A stretch of DNA of 64,000 nucleotides from Microbulbifer sp. VAAF005 (lineage in GTDB: Bacteria; Pseudomonadota; Gammaproteobacteria; Pseudomonadales; Cellvibrionaceae), in NCBI RefSeq assembly GCF_030012985.1, contig NZ_CP120233.1:1-64000 (forward strand). Reading direction: 5' to 3'. Positions 8,823 to 17,554 of the stretch are shown piece after piece; within the stretch, counting starts at the first letter, position 1, and each line of letters starts with the position of its first letter. Below the pieces are notes generated by a model, which saw only the letters and a program-made list of their open reading frames with translations, ran no database searches and was not told the DNA's origin. The translations under genes and the position numbers were made by a program.

Positions 8823-9319
8823 ACCTTTTTAAAAAAATTGTAAGCGCTGCTACTGGTGGTATAGGAAAGTTGGCTTTTGAAGTAGTAGAAAAATATTTCC
8901 CGCCGGGCATGAGTGAAGCCGAGCGTGAGAAAGTCCGTATTGATTTACAAAAGATGGAAGATGCAAGGACTCGTGAAGCTGATGACGCGGCTTTAATGGC
9001 TGAGAAAGTCCACACAGAAAGAGTCAGTATCCTTGAGGGGTCTGCAAGTGATCTCAAATCTATGCCAATACTAGGCCCGCTAGTTCTCTTCTTGAGAGGC
9101 TGTCAGCGTCCCGCGTGGGGATTCGCCACTCTCTACTTAGATTGGCTTTGGTTCAGTAGCTGGAATCTTACGGATAGGCAGGAGACGGCATTAATCGTTA
9201 TCAACTCTTTAGTTTTAGGTTTCCTTTTTGGTGAGCGTGCCGTTCGTAATGTATCGCCAATGATTGCGGAAGTATTCCGGGCACGGGTTGGCGGGGCGGG
9301 CAATGGAAAACCTATCTGA
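8819..9319 (+). CDS. Phage holin, 3TM family
   Basis: From the ATG at 8819 (ATGA overlap with the previous stop) the protein has 166 residues. An amphipathic, charged N-terminal half (EVVEKYFPPGMSEAEREKV) is followed by hydrophobic segments at about residues 85 to 95, 100 to 117 and 122 to 138 (ETALIVINSLVLGFLFGERA). This is the layout of the 3TM holin family that permeabilises the inner membrane. The in-frame start at 8774 would overlap the previous gene by 49 bases and is less likely. Confidence 0.8.
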   Translation: MNLFKKIVSAATGGIGKLAFEVVEKYFPPGMSEAEREKVRIDLQKMEDARTREADDAALMAEKVHTERVSILEGSASDLKSMPILGPLVLFLRGCQRPAWGFATLYLDWLWFSSWNLTDRQETALIVINSLVLGFLFGERAVRNVSPMIAEVFRARVGGAGNGKPI

Positions 9320-9563
9320 ACAGGAATCAGCAGTAGCAAAACGGGCAGCAGATGAAGCACTGGAGGGAATGCTACAAAGGTTGGGTATAGATACTGAAAA
9401 CGTGTTGGAGACACAAAAAGACCAGGCGTATTTGCGCCAGCAGCGCTTGGCATCAGAGCAAGTTGCCAAGTGGACTAAGCGAATCATTCTAGGAATGTTT
9501 CTGAGTAGTTTATTTGGAGTTATTTGGGCGGGCTTTAAAGCGGCCCTGAATATTAAAAGTTAA
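9303..9563 (+). CDS. Small one-TM phage protein following the holin
   Basis: 86 residues from the ATG at 9303, inside the end of the holin gene. A charged, helical N-terminal part (residues 1 to 55) precedes one strong transmembrane segment near the C-terminus (IILGMFLSSLFGVIWAGF). Its position points to a role in lysis (antiholin or accessory holin), but no recognised motif confirms this. It lacks the lipobox or N-terminal anchor expected for a spanin. A helix-rich soluble domain with a C-terminal anchor is what can be stated with confidence. Confidence 0.65.
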   Translation: MENLSEQESAVAKRAADEALEGMLQRLGIDTENVLETQKDQAYLRQQRLASEQVAKWTKRIILGMFLSSLFGVIWAGFKAALNIKS

Positions 9564-9593
9564 TCAAAAATCCCCTTTAGTTAAGGAAATATC

Positions 9594-9896
9594 ATGGCAA
9601 AAGATGTCAACAAAGACACAGTCGACGAAAATACACAAGGATTTGAAGTCACTATTGATGGCAGTGAAGTTCTATTCAAAGTTACTCGCAATGATTACAA
9701 CAAACTGGTTAACCAGTTGGGGCCGGGTAATAAAGTCAACGCTTTTCATAACTTCCTGGTTTCTACAGTAAGCGATGAAGGCAAGCAAGCTTTGCTAAAG
9801 GTGCTAGCGGATAGACCGGGAAGTGAAGTGGCAATTGGTTCAGGTATTTATGAAGCCTATACCCCGGACCTGCAAGTTACCGTAAAAAAGCGTTAG
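9594..9896 (+). CDS. Phage tail assembly chaperone (short, unshifted form)
   Basis: 100 residues; FEVTIDGSEVLFKVTRNDYNKL and the following NAFHNFLVSTV are typical of putative tail assembly chaperones that hold the tape measure protein during tube growth. It lies just upstream of the tape measure gene. At its 3' end a slippery heptamer lets some ribosomes continue into the -1 frame. The in-frame stop TAG is at 9894. Confidence 0.82.
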   Translation: MAKDVNKDTVDENTQGFEVTIDGSEVLFKVTRNDYNKLVNQLGPGNKVNAFHNFLVSTVSDEGKQALLKVLADRPGSEVAIGSGIYEAYTPDLQVTVKKR

Positions 9897-9917
9897 CGCT
9901 CGCCGACGCAATGTCGG
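9884..9917 (+). promoter_or_regulatory. -1 programmed ribosomal frameshift signal
   Basis: The heptamer A AAA AAG at 9884-9890 is in the correct phase (codons GTA AAA AAG) at the end of the tail chaperone gene; this is one of the most efficient -1 slip sites in enterobacteria. Twelve bases downstream the perfect inverted repeat CCGAC/GTCGG (9903-9907, 9913-9917) could form a stimulatory hairpin. The -1 frame is open through 10078. Conserved position compared with P2 E/E' and lambda G/GT. Confidence 0.8.
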
Positions 9918-10078
9918 AAAACGGGTATAGCCAGTTATGCGCCTATGCCCGTAAATGGTTGCCGGGTGAACCGCTTACAGAGGACACCTTGGCAACTGCC
10001 GTGATGTTAGAGCGGGAATACTGGAAGAACTTTGAATCAGCCGTAACTAACGGTATTGGTAAAGCCTGGAAGAACTAA
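9891..10078 (+). CDS. Tail chaperone -1 frame extension (T-like domain)
   Basis: The -1 frame downstream of the slip site encodes about 60 further residues (ALADAMSENGYSQL ... GKAWKN) up to the TAA at 10076. Fused to the short chaperone it gives a protein of about 159 residues, equivalent to lambda GpGT or P2 E+E'. A separate ATG at 9911 could start a 55-residue protein, but no ribosome-binding site is evident and the frameshift signal explains the ORF better. The extension contains several aromatic residues (LEREYWKNFES) likely to contact the tape measure. Confidence 0.72.
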
Positions 10079-10082
10079 CGCA

Positions 10083-11999
10083 ATGAGCACCAAACTAGAG
10101 AAGTTAATGTTTCGAATTGCTCTGATTGATAGGGCTAGTGGTCCAATCGGAAAGATTGACTCACAGGTAAAACAATTAAAAGCCACTGCAATAAAAGGTG
10201 GCGCAATGCTTGGTGGTGCAGCTGCGGGCGGCTGGGCTTTACAGCGTTCTCTTTCAGGCTTACTTGATCCCGCTATTGAAATGAACCGTGCATTAGGGGA
10301 AGTCAAAAGCCTTGATGTTCACGGTAAAGCACTGGATAAGCTACAGCGAAGCGCTCTCAAGACTTCTATTCAATACGGCACCAGTGCAGCTGGTTTTATC
10401 CGGGCATCCTACGATATTCAGAGCGCTATTTCCGGTTTAAAAGGAGATGAACTAGCGCGGTTTACTAAAGCTAGTGCTGTATTAGCTCAGGGCACAAAGT
10501 CAGATGTAGCCACCATCACTAATTATATGGGCACCATGTACGGCATCTTTCAAAAGGATGCTGAAAGGTTGGGCAATGCTAAGTGGGTGGAAATCGTTGC
10601 CGGCCAAACAGCCACCGCTGTACAGATGTTCAAAACTACCGGGGGAGAGATGGCCGCCGCCTATTCCACTTTAGGGGCTGAAGCACAATCCCACGGAATT
10701 CAAATGGCCGAGCAAATGGCCATTATTGGCCAGCTTCAATCCACCATGAGCGGCAGTGAAGCGGGCACCAAATACAAGGCATTTTTACAAGGGGTCGGAA
10801 AAGCACAGGGCGTTTTAGGTCTTCAGTTAACCGATAGCCAGGGCCGCATGTTGCCCATGCTGGATATTCTCGGGAAACTTCAGGGCCGTCTAGCGGGTAT
10901 GGGTTCTGTTGAGCAAGGGCAATTGTTACTAAAAGCCTTTGGCCGTGGTGAAGCGGTAGCACTGATTAAGCAATTAATGCTGGATACCAAGGGGCTGGCT
11001 AATAATATTCAAGCGCTCGGCAATGTTAAGGGCATGGAAAAAGCCCGTCGAATGGCAACAGAAATTTCAGATCCCTTCGACCGTTGGCGAGAGAGTAGCA
11101 AAGCGGTGCGTGCGGTTATTGGTAATGCCCTGTTACCAATTATTACTCCGCTGGTTGATAAGTTTACCGCCGCCAATGCAACCATGGTGGACTGGTCCTA
11201 TAAGTTCCCGCATCTGACAAAAGCGATCGGTGTAACGGCGTTAGTGATTGGCGGACTCATAGCAACGGTATTAGTTTTTGCTGCTGTCGGTGGTGTTATA
11301 CAGCTGACTATGGCGGGATTAATTGGTCTGCAAACCGCCTGGACAACTGCCACAGCAATTGGGGCCGGTGCTTTGGGGTTGTTAACCAAAGGGCTTAAGG
11401 CTGCACGTATCGCAACTTTACTCTTTAGTTTGTCACTTTACGCAAACCCCCTGGTATGGGTTGCTGCTGCGGTCATTGGTTTAGTGGCTGGCCTGGCTTT
11501 ATTGGTTATTCACTGGGACACCGTTAAAGCGGCTGCCCTGGGCTTTATCAGTGGTTTCGTTGAACGCTGGGGGGTTATCCGTAATGCGATTGAAAGCAAC
11601 CCCATTACGCGAATTCTAGCGGCCCCGTTCCTTGTCGCCATTGACTTGATTGGATTTTTGTTTAAGCAGATTAAAAAGATACCGGCGCTATTTACCCGAC
11701 TTAAAAATTGGTTGGGCGATATCGGCGTGTTTGACGCATTGGGTAGCGCGGCTGACTGGGTGATTGAAAAGTTAAACCTGATACCGGGCATTAATATTGA
11801 AGCGACAGTAGAGAAAGAGCGCTCCAGTATTCCCAAGGCGTCAACGCCTCAATATCAGCCCAGTGCTGTTCCGGTCGGGGGTATCTCCCAGCATATCCAG
11901 AACAACCAGAAAGGCGGCACACATATCGAAAAAGTCGAGGTAATTAACCCGGCGAGCGGTTACGGCTTTGTAGATGAGATGGAAATGGCGGCGGGCTAA
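10083..11999 (+). CDS. Phage tail tape measure protein
   Basis: 638 residues from the ATG at 10083, preceded by GGAAG. It sets tail length and is ejected with DNA. The N-terminal part is helical (FRIALIDRASGPIGKIDSQV); the middle holds the TP901-type core (SAAGFIRASYDIQSAISGL, then EMAAAYSTLGAEAQSHGIQM and GSEAGTKYKAFLQGVGKA), and two to three hydrophobic stretches are at about residues 385 to 490. A C-terminal Pro/Gln-rich tail ends ASGYGFVDEMEMAAG. The length predicts a fairly short tail. Stop and next start overlap as TAATG. Confidence 0.9.
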   Translation: MSTKLEKLMFRIALIDRASGPIGKIDSQVKQLKATAIKGGAMLGGAAAGGWALQRSLSGLLDPAIEMNRALGEVKSLDVHGKALDKLQRSALKTSIQYGTSAAGFIRASYDIQSAISGLKGDELARFTKASAVLAQGTKSDVATITNYMGTMYGIFQKDAERLGNAKWVEIVAGQTATAVQMFKTTGGEMAAAYSTLGAEAQSHGIQMAEQMAIIGQLQSTMSGSEAGTKYKAFLQGVGKAQGVLGLQLTDSQGRMLPMLDILGKLQGRLAGMGSVEQGQLLLKAFGRGEAVALIKQLMLDTKGLANNIQALGNVKGMEKARRMATEISDPFDRWRESSKAVRAVIGNALLPIITPLVDKFTAANATMVDWSYKFPHLTKAIGVTALVIGGLIATVLVFAAVGGVIQLTMAGLIGLQTAWTTATAIGAGALGLLTKGLKAARIATLLFSLSLYANPLVWVAAAVIGLVAGLALLVIHWDTVKAAALGFISGFVERWGVIRNAIESNPITRILAAPFLVAIDLIGFLFKQIKKIPALFTRLKNWLGDIGVFDALGSAADWVIEKLNLIPGINIEATVEKERSSIPKASTPQYQPSAVPVGGISQHIQNNQKGGTHIEKVEVINPASGYGFVDEMEMAAG

Positions 12000-12319
12000 T
12001 GACTGAACCTAAATACCTGGATTTATTAATTGTTAATAATGATATCGCCCTAGATTCCCTGAGCGTCCCTATGGGGATTAGTGACAGGGCGTCCGTTGCG
12101 CAAGATATCAAACACATGATTAGAGAGAGTGGTCTACTCGTTGAGCTGATAGGCGAGCGCCAGAGCGACAAATGGGCGTTAAACCTTTCTCGACTTGAGA
12201 ACCTGGTGGAAAGTGATTCCCGTATTGAACCTGGTACAGCGCGCCTTTCCCGTGATGAGGGGGAGATTTTAGTCACGGCTACCACGGTAGATTTTAAAGA
12301 TATCGAGTTTACCTTATGA
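11999..12319 (+). CDS. DUF2590 phage protein, probable baseplate wedge (W-like)
   Basis: 106 residues; YLDLLIVNNDIALDSLSVP, then ASVAQDIKHMIRESGLLVEL, is typical of the DUF2590 group. It has the layout of P2 GpW/T4 gp25-like wedge proteins: a short N-terminal section, then a helix that enters sheath assembly, then a beta domain. It sits directly before baseplate J with a 4-base overlap, the normal position of W. Confidence 0.78.
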   Translation: MTEPKYLDLLIVNNDIALDSLSVPMGISDRASVAQDIKHMIRESGLLVELIGERQSDKWALNLSRLENLVESDSRIEPGTARLSRDEGEILVTATTVDFKDIEFTL

Positions 12320-13485
12320 GCGAGCAAGAGCTATTTACCAACCTTTTAAAAGACGGCGGTATCCCAACCACTGAAGAAGAGGTGCGCGCGGAATTTGAAA
12401 AAGAGGTAGACGCGGAAGGTGTCGCCTTTACCAATAATCGGGACATATCACCCTGGTGGCGAATGGTTACAGTGCTTGTAATAACGCCGGTAATTTGGTT
12501 GATAAAGGCACTTATTAAACTCGTAATGCCGCAAATCTATGTAAAGACCGCAAGCGGGGATTTCTTAGCGCTTCATGCTGATGGCGTAAACCTGGAGCCG
12601 AAAATAAAGAGTAAGGCCCAAGGCTTTGTGCAATTTTTACGGGCGGATAGTTCAGGCTCCCTGGATGTGCCCATCAACACGGCAATACAAAGTGCCAATA
12701 TTAATGGCCGTGTCTATACCCTACGAACAACAGCAACGGTGACGTTTAGTGATGGGCTGGACACGGTATTAGCCCCGGTTGAAGCTGAAGAGGCGGGCAG
12801 TGCCTATAACCTGGCAGCGGGGTATTACTCAGTGTTACCAGTGTTATTGCCTGGCATTGTCGCAGTAGCCAACCTGGAAGACTGGCTAACCCATCCTGGC
12901 ACCGATGATGAAGACCCAGAGGAATTAAGAAAGAGAATTAGAACTCAGTATATGGCGGTGAACCAGTGGCACACCGATGCAGTTTACCGATCATTAATCG
13001 CCAGCTTTGATGGTGTTAATGATGAAAACGTATTTTTTGACAGTGATGCACCGCGCGGCCCTGGTACCGCTGATGCCTATGTGATGTTTGAGACCGGTCA
13101 ACCAGATGACAGTTTTATCCAAACTATCCAGCAAAAAATCACCGATGAAGGGAACCACGGTCACGGGGATGACTTAAAAATTTATGCCATACCTGAAACC
13201 TTCCACGATATTACGGTGACGGTATACACCATTGATGGCCTAAGTGGTGGTACCAAAGATGAAATCAAAAAAAGTGTTGAGGATTTTATCTGGGCTGCTT
13301 TCAGGGGGAATTTAGATTATCGGCCAACCCTGGTTAAGCCCTGGAGCCGGTTTTCTTTCTCGCTATTGGGTGGCGAGCTACATAGACAATTCGATTTGCT
13401 TCGCGGTGTCGATTTCAGCCTGGATTACATCGTTAGTCAAATGGATTTACCCAGAATTAATAGCCTATCGGTGACAGTGGCATGA
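12316..13485 (+). CDS. Baseplate assembly protein J
   Basis: 389 residues of the baseplate J/gp47 family, a structural piece of the baseplate wedge. SGDFLALHADGVNLEPKIKS corresponds to the conserved core leading into a beta-rich region, and VEAEEAGSAYNLAAGYYS plus HPGTDDEDPEELRKRIR are the typical family blocks. ATGA-type overlaps at both ends indicate tight translational coupling in the W-J-I string. Confidence 0.9.
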   Translation: MSEQELFTNLLKDGGIPTTEEEVRAEFEKEVDAEGVAFTNNRDISPWWRMVTVLVITPVIWLIKALIKLVMPQIYVKTASGDFLALHADGVNLEPKIKSKAQGFVQFLRADSSGSLDVPINTAIQSANINGRVYTLRTTATVTFSDGLDTVLAPVEAEEAGSAYNLAAGYYSVLPVLLPGIVAVANLEDWLTHPGTDDEDPEELRKRIRTQYMAVNQWHTDAVYRSLIASFDGVNDENVFFDSDAPRGPGTADAYVMFETGQPDDSFIQTIQQKITDEGNHGHGDDLKIYAIPETFHDITVTVYTIDGLSGGTKDEIKKSVEDFIWAAFRGNLDYRPTLVKPWSRFSFSLLGGELHRQFDLLRGVDFSLDYIVSQMDLPRINSLSVTVA

Positions 13486-14006
13486 TTGACTTAAAACTGC
13501 CTTTTTGGTTATCCGGTCCCCAGCTTTCCAAGTTGCGCAAAGCCTGCCAACGCTTTTGGGAGCGTGTCGAGGAGTGGCTTTATTGGCCGGTACGACAACT
13601 GGACCCGGAGACCTGTATACCTGGTGCCCTTGATTTGCTCGCCTGGCAAAGAGGGGTGGAACGGTTTGAAGGCGAATCCATGCAGTTATATCGCTTGCGG
13701 GTTAAATACGCTTTTGTGAATGCTCAGGACGCGGGCAGCACTGCCGGTTTAAAGCGTATCTTTGAACGGCTATTGATTGGTTATATCGAGATTGAAGAAC
13801 GCTTACCGGATCGCGATTGGGATGTGATCAAGTTGCATTTAACGGACTCACAGCTGGCAGAAAACCCAGAACTATTACAAATCATTTTAAGTAAATATGG
13901 CCGGATATGCCGCCGTTATGAGTTTGAAGTCTTAACACCACTGCAAGTGCAATTACACACAGCAGATTGTGGCCACGATAACGGCTATCTAGTTGCGTCA
14001 CTTTAA
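13482..14006 (+). CDS. Phage tail protein I
   Basis: 174 residues of the P2 GpI family, a baseplate wedge component next to J that connects to tail fibres. The conserved CIPGALDLLAWQRGVERFEG block is visible near residue 45, with LYRLRVKYAFVNAQDAGS following. Overlaps J by 4 bases and is followed after 9 bases by the tail fibre gene. Confidence 0.88.
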   Translation: MIDLKLPFWLSGPQLSKLRKACQRFWERVEEWLYWPVRQLDPETCIPGALDLLAWQRGVERFEGESMQLYRLRVKYAFVNAQDAGSTAGLKRIFERLLIGYIEIEERLPDRDWDVIKLHLTDSQLAENPELLQIILSKYGRICRRYEFEVLTPLQVQLHTADCGHDNGYLVASL

Positions 14007-14015
14007 GGGGGAGCT

Positions 14016-15792
14016 ATGCCCGCAATTATTAATTCAGGAGCCGCCTATATTGCGGCTAAGACTGGCGCCAATGAGCCGGTGGAAATTACTCAGTTTGTAT
14101 TGGCTGATATTGATGGCTTGGACCATACGCAGTCCGTTAATTTGGCCGAGGTTATGCCAGCCGCTAATGAAATTGTGCACCAGGCCGCTGTATCACAAAA
14201 AGGCTATCTGACGCCTGACAAAGTGGTTTATTCACTGTCGATGGATACCGGGGACGGTGATTTTAATTTTAATTGGCTGGGCCTGGCTGCCAGCGATGGC
14301 ACCTTAGTAGCGGTTGCCTATGTACCGCGCACATTAAAGACAGCAACCGCTAACGGTGTACAAGGAAATAACATTACCCGCAATTTCCTTTTGCAGTTTG
14401 CCGACGCGCAGCTGGCAACCGGAATCACTGTACCCGCCGAAACCTGGCAAATAGATCTAAGCGCCTGGCTAAATGCTATGGACGTTAGAGAGCGTGAAAG
14501 TAACCGGGATATATACGGACGCGCTAGTTTCTTTGGTGATGCCTGGAAAGTGGTTCTTGATGGCGGCGATTACAAAGTACAACCAGGTATTGGTTATATA
14601 GAAGGGATACGCATTGTAAACCCCTCTGAAATCGTTATTGCAGCACCAAGCGCTTTACCTAAAGAGTTGTGTCTTGATGTTTCACTACAAAAAGACGTTA
14701 ACCAGGTATCCGCAGTTGTTACTTTTTTATGGGACACCCGGTGATTATGTAGACGGTGCTGGCGTTCAACATTATGTTGAAAAAATATCATACCTTTTAG
14801 CTACGGGTGATCCTGGAGATAGACGCACGGTATACGATGTAGACGATACGGGCTTGATCAACTTTATTCAGACCCGTACTAATCTTTATGTTTCCCAGCA
14901 GCAATACGCTTCTGAAACTGAGCACGGTATTGTCAAACGCGCAACTCAAACGCAGGTTTTAGAGCGTGCAGATAATGAAACGTATGTATCCCCAAAACAA
15001 CTATGGGCGGCACTGGATCATTTAATACCGCTCAATGTCGGCGTTACTTGGCATGGGATAATAGATGATATTCCCGATGGCTGGGCACTATGTGACGGAC
15101 AGGACGGGCGCCCCAACTTAATTAACCGTGTGATTATTTGTGCGGGTGATGAATATGAGCCCGGTGATACAGGCGGTGCTGATAAACCGAATACGGGCAG
15201 TGGTGGCAGTCACTCTCACAGCGCTTCAACCGGTAGTGCGGGCAATCACTCCCATGATGGTTCCGCGAATTCTGGGGGCAGTCATTCACACAGCGCGTCT
15301 ACTGCTGATGCGGGCAGTCACTCGCACAGTGCTTCAACCGGTAGTGCGGGCAGTCATTCCCATTCAATTTCAGTTGCAAACCATACGCTATCAACTTCGC
15401 GGATACCCTCGCATGGACACAATATTAATAGCGTGCAGCTTCTGAGATATCCCGGTAATGAATCTTCCAGTTTTGGTCCTGACTATGATCCCAGCGACCG
15501 CGACGGCCTAACGGTTACAGGATCAAATAACGGTAGCGGTGGAGCGCACAATCACTCCGCTAGCAGTAATTCCACAGGTTCGCATACCCATAGCGTTAGC
15601 GTTAGTAGTTCAGGTACCCATAAACATACGGTTAGCGTCAATAGTGGTGGGAGTCACACCCATTCCCTTTCCATTGATGACGCTGGAAGTCATAGCCATT
15701 CTGTCAGCATAAATAGTAATGGCAGCCATACCCATTCCGTCGATGTACGCCAACGTTATTACGCGGCAGCCCATATTATCCGCATTGCTTAA
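14016..15792 (+). CDS. Tail fibre protein, DUF3751 N-terminus plus His-rich C-terminus; frameshifted at T6 run
   Basis: Receptor-binding fibre, read here in two frames. Frame 1 (14016-14744) begins MPAIINSGAAYIAAKTGANE, the phage tail-collar fibre (DUF3751) domain, and stops at WDTR. Frame 2 continues from about 14728 (GTPGDYVDGAGVQHYVEKIS) to 15792. One extra T in the six-T run at 14723-14728 would explain the break: with five T the reading is VTFYGTPGDYVDGAG, giving 591 residues. The C-terminal part has a collar domain (ITWHG-like VGVTWHGIIDDIPDGWALC) and about twelve His-x-His motifs spaced along Ser/Gly-rich repeats, which in T4-type fibres bind metal along a trimer axis. Real mutation, programmed shift and consensus error cannot be separated by sequence alone. 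Confidence 0.75.
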
Positions 15793-15801
15793 GGAGCAGA
15801 C

Positions 15802-16446
15802 ATGCAGCTTTCAATAATTAATGGCGATGCCGGGGACGATACGACCATTATTAATGGCGTTGGTTTTCATTTTGACCTGGTGGGCCTCATCGATGATGCA
15901 ATCTGGGCGGTACAGTGGAGTGATGAAGGTGAAAAGCCCGGTGGTGAGATTGAATACCGCGATGGTACCCATAAAAAAATTCGCTCTATTGCGCCGTTTA
16001 AAAAAATTATTGATCGGTGGCACGAAGAAAAAGCCAAGGTAGATGAAGAAGAATCAAACCGGCAGGAGTTTATGCAAAGCCGGCAATTTGCCCTGGACTT
16101 AATCGACAACACTGCCGGTAAAACGCGCTTGCGTTCTGTCCCTATCGGCTATGGCATGACGGATGAATATGCACGAGTAAGAGCAGAGGCGAAAAGATTT
16201 TTAGAGCCTGAATTTTCGGGTGATATTCCGGCGGTTATTCAAACACATTCAGACGTTGAGGGGGTATCCCCGCAAGAGTCCGCTGAGGCGATTTTATCGG
16301 CTGCCAACAAATGGGATAGCGCCTTAGACAAAATTCGCGATATTCGCATAAGAGCGAAGGCGAAGATCAAGCAAGCTGAAGAAGGGGAGAACTATATCGA
16401 CATAGCGCGCCCGTTCTTAGAACAACTAAAGACATTGGAGTTTTAA
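15802..16446 (+). CDS. Probable tail fibre assembly protein
   Basis: 214 residues directly downstream of the fibre gene with a good AAGGAG site. A short beta-rich N-terminus (GFHFDLVGLIDDAIWAVQW, then GEIEYRDGTHKKI) precedes a long charged helical section (RWHEEKAKVDEEESNRQEF) and a helical C-terminus. This layout, small aromatic/WQW-like head plus coiled coil, is that of many fibre assembly proteins. The call rests on position and layout; no catalytic motif is seen. Confidence 0.6.
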   Translation: MQLSIINGDAGDDTTIINGVGFHFDLVGLIDDAIWAVQWSDEGEKPGGEIEYRDGTHKKIRSIAPFKKIIDRWHEEKAKVDEEESNRQEFMQSRQFALDLIDNTAGKTRLRSVPIGYGMTDEYARVRAEAKRFLEPEFSGDIPAVIQTHSDVEGVSPQESAEAILSAANKWDSALDKIRDIRIRAKAKIKQAEEGENYIDIARPFLEQLKTLEF

Positions 16447-16448
16447 TC

Positions 16449-16649
16449 ATGGGTAACAAAATCTGGGGCTTTGTCCGCTGGCACTTTGAGCCGCGCCACT
16501 TCACGACGCCGCTAGCGACTACCAACCATCTTCTCACGGTAGAGGTATTGGAGGGTGGACGCGGTGCAATTGTACGGGGACAAACCCATATCTTTATTTT
16601 TGGTGTTCGCGTGGCTTGCATTCAACGAACTGTGCCCTGGGAAAAATAA
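16449..16649 (+). CDS. Small phage protein of unknown function
   Basis: 66 residues (MGNKIWGFVRWHFEPRHFTT ...), coding-like with ribosome-binding site AGTTTTAATC-type weak signal, two bases after the previous gene and overlapping the next by TAATG. Rich in aromatic and basic residues, no membrane segment. Not recognised. Its place between fibre assembly and the spike cluster suggests a small structural or chaperone component. Confidence 0.6.
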   Translation: MGNKIWGFVRWHFEPRHFTTPLATTNHLLTVEVLEGGRGAIVRGQTHIFIFGVRVACIQRTVPWEK

Positions 16650-17554
16650 TGACCTGGCAAAGCGCGGCAATCCAGTTCCCACCCAGTGCTCAAAGCCTTA
16701 GCGATGCGGTAGACGCTACGCTGGCACAGGGTAGTGGTGAAATTACCTCGGCCCTAGCGCGACTGGGGGATATTTCCCCCAGTTTTGCGGCAAACCCAAC
16801 CGCCAGCACCGCAACCGGTAGCGCAGCCAATCAAAATGCCCTGGTTGACCTTTTCGGGGCTGATATGCGCGCGCTAGTGGTTCACCCCTACCAAGAGGGC
16901 GTTGGACAGGGGGAGAGCTACAGCAGGCACCTCAGCGCACCCAATGCACAACAGGCGCTTGCGGCAAAGCTGGGGGACGCCTGGGACAACTACAAGCCAA
17001 GCGGCAACCTGGAGGCCGTGTGCGTGCTTTTTGCAGAGCAAACCCTTGCCGCCTTCGCAACCCGACTAAAGGCGGTGTGTGGGTTATTCCCGATTTCTGA
17101 GCTTTGCGAGGCAGAGCACCGAGCGGAACAGCTGCTAAGGCTGGAGTCTGAAAAGTCCGTACTCCCTGGAGCGCCTTTAGGGGGCTACTGGAGGCCGCGC
17201 AAGCTTACCCAGTTGCAGACAGCCCGTTGGGCTTCAGAAGCCATAGGCGCGGAGATTGCGAGCGCTTACGGCTATGAAGTGGAGAACACCGACCCGCTTC
17301 AAGAGTTGCAAACCTTAGCCGCAAAAAAACAACAGTACCTGGATCAAGTGCGGGCTGACACTGCAAGCCTAGCCGCGCAGTTTGTCGGAACAGGTAATAC
17401 CTATTGCCTATTTGCAACAGGGACAACCCGAGAGATTGCCAACCAGGTATTGGCGTCGAAGCCTTTTGACCATGACCACGTTTTTAGCGCAGCCATGTTA
17501 TTTGCTGCGGCCCCTGGTGAGTTAACTATTCTGCGCGAGCTATTCGGATTATGA
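16649..17554 (+). CDS. Phage protein of unknown function, tail/baseplate cluster
   Basis: 301 residues from the ATG at 16649. Ala/Gln-rich and helical, with no recognised motif. The section VHPYQEGVGQGESYSRHLSA is followed by a long alternating helical region (AAKKQQYLDQVRADTASLAAQF) and the C-terminal FATGTTREIANQVLASKPFD. It is embedded among tightly overlapping baseplate genes (1-base and 4-base overlaps), so a structural role in the baseplate or fibre network is likely. Not identified further. Confidence 0.6.
   Translation: MTWQSAAIQFPPSAQSLSDAVDATLAQGSGEITSALARLGDISPSFAANPTASTATGSAANQNALVDLFGADMRALVVHPYQEGVGQGESYSRHLSAPNAQQALAAKLGDAWDNYKPSGNLEAVCVLFAEQTLAAFATRLKAVCGLFPISELCEAEHRAEQLLRLESEKSVLPGAPLGGYWRPRKLTQLQTARWASEAIGAEIASAYGYEVENTDPLQELQTLAAKKQQYLDQVRADTASLAAQFVGTGNTYCLFATGTTREIANQVLASKPFDHDHVFSAAMLFAAAPGELTILRELFGL

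Noticed and set aside
15200..15770. Regular short DNA repeats resembling a CRISPR array or minisatellite
   Set aside because: The repeats are in-frame codons for Gly-Ser-His-x-His units of the tail fibre, unequal in length, and with no spacer/repeat regularity or cas genes nearby.
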